From JBKPFU01 sp046728975 (GTDB lineage Bacteria > Actinomycetota > Thermoleophilia > Gaiellales > Gaiellaceae): a stretch of 5,388 bases of DNA. The notes under the pieces were generated by a model that did no database searches, was not told where the DNA came from, and worked only from the letters and a program-made list of their open reading frames with translations. The DNA lies in NCBI GenBank assembly GCA_046728975.1, contig JBKPFU010000151.1, positions 1 to 5,388 on the forward strand. The letters are read 5' to 3'. The translations under genes were made by a program, and so were the position numbers. Below, in pieces: positions 4,626 through 5,388 of this stretch (the first letter of the stretch is position 1; the number at the start of each line of letters is the position of its first letter).

Positions 4626-5388
4626 TCAGAGCCGCGCGAAGCCCATGCGCTCGTACATCTGCTCGAGCGTCGGGGCCGAGGCCTCGCGGGCCTTGGCGGC
4701 GCCTTGGGCGAGCAGGCGCTCCAGCTCGGCCGAGTCCGCGCGCAGCTCGTCATAGCGCGTCCGGATCGGGTCGAGGAGCGCGACGACCGCCTCCCCGACC
4801 TCCTCCTTGAAGACGCCGTAGCCGCCGCTGTCGAAGCGGGCCTCGAGCTCCGGAATCGGCTCGCCGGTCGCGACGGACATGATCTCCAGCAGGTTCGAGA
4901 TCCCCGGCTTCTCCTCGGGCGCATAGCGGACGTCGGTGCCGGAGTCGGTGACCGCAGTCTTGAACTTCCGGCGGATCGTCTCGGGCGGATCGACCAGCAA
5001 AACGGTCCCCTGCGGCGTGCCGTCGGTGGTGGACATCTTCTGCTCGGGCTCCTGCAGATCCATGATCCGGGCGCCCTGCGCGGGGAAGATGCCCTCGGGC
5101 ACCTTGAAGGTCTCGCCGTAGCGGGCGTTGAAGCGCTGCGCGACGTCGCGCGCCAGCTCGATGTGCTGGCGCTGGTCGTCCCCGACCGGCACCGCGTCGG
5201 CCTGGTAGAGCAGGATGTCCGCCGCCATCAGCACCGGGTAGGTGAACAGGCCGGCCGAGACGAACTCCCGCCGCTCGCTCTTGTCCTTGAACTGGGTCAT
5301 CCGGCCGAGCTGCCCGTAGCTCGTCACCGCCGAGAGCAGCCAAGCCGCCTCGGCGTGCGCGGTCACGTGGCTCTGGACGAAGACGGTC
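4626..5388 (-). CDS. trpS: Tryptophanyl-tRNA synthetase, 5' end outside the window
   Basis: The C-terminal 253 residues of a class I aminoacyl-tRNA synthetase that charges tRNA-Trp with tryptophan in the cytoplasm. The frame is open to the window edge and reads TVFVQSH before V-T-A-H-A-E, matching the family segment FVQSHVPEHAE. The GTG at 5366 is therefore an internal valine, and some 75-90 N-terminal residues including the HIGH motif are missing. Visible hallmarks are GRMTQFKDKS, SAGLFTYPVLMAADILLYQ with the tryptophan-recognition Asp, VPVGDDQRQHIELARD, AQRFNARYG, VTDSGTDVRY and SNLLEIMS. The second catalytic signature is KMSTT (5039-5025) instead of KMSKS. The protein ends normally at YERMGFARL. 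The next gene downstream on the same strand is the secreted hydrolase, 78 bp away. The identification is firm. Confidence 0.97.
   Translation of the reverse strand, partial: TVFVQSHVTAHAEAAWLLSAVTSYGQLGRMTQFKDKSERREFVSAGLFTYPVLMAADILLYQADAVPVGDDQRQHIELARDVAQRFNARYGETFKVPEGIFPAQGARIMDLQEPEQKMSTTDGTPQGTVLLVDPPETIRRKFKTAVTDSGTDVRYAPEEKPGISNLLEIMSVATGEPIPELEARFDSGGYGVFKEEVGEAVVALLDPIRTRYDELRADSAELERLLAQGAAKAREASAPTLEQMYERMGFARL

Overview
The window looks like chromosomal DNA from a GC-rich actinobacterium-type organism. I lean towards the class Thermoleophilia (Gaiellales or Solirubrobacterales). The grounds are strong G/C at third codon positions, GTG starts, a GYD-domain protein, a tryptophanyl-tRNA synthetase with a KMSTT signature, and a GGGTCAGACCC-type extragenic palindrome. 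The class assignment is inference. No transposase, CRISPR array, tRNA or rRNA is visible.

Layout. Positions 99-767 (+) encode a NarL/FixJ-type response regulator whose receiver domain has lost two conserved active-site residues. Positions 768-1228 hold no convincing gene, but they do hold structure: a small inverted repeat just after the regulator, a perfect 14-bp terminator-like hairpin at 971-1002, and a long unassigned hairpin at 1055-1109. Positions 1229-1519 (-) encode a 96-residue GYD-domain protein. A 90-bp divergent intergenic region with a 15-bp-stem palindrome (1565-1597) separates it from an RluB-type 23S rRNA pseudouridine synthase at 1610-2362 (+). That gene converges on, and overlaps by 83 bp, the largest gene of the window (2280-4547, -), a secreted alkaline-phosphatase-superfamily hydrolase of 755 residues. 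Upstream of it on the same strand is trpS (4626-5388, -), which is cut off by the window edge.

How the genes relate. trpS and the pseudouridine synthase are translation housekeeping genes. The secreted hydrolase sits between them and may be expressed from its own promoter in the 78-bp gap after trpS. The regulator is an orphan: no histidine kinase is in view. Nothing here forms an obvious multi-gene defence or biosynthetic system. The most unusual material is non-coding (the two large hairpins), followed by the hydrolase with its five apparent cysteine pairs and helical C-terminal extension, and the degenerate receiver domain.
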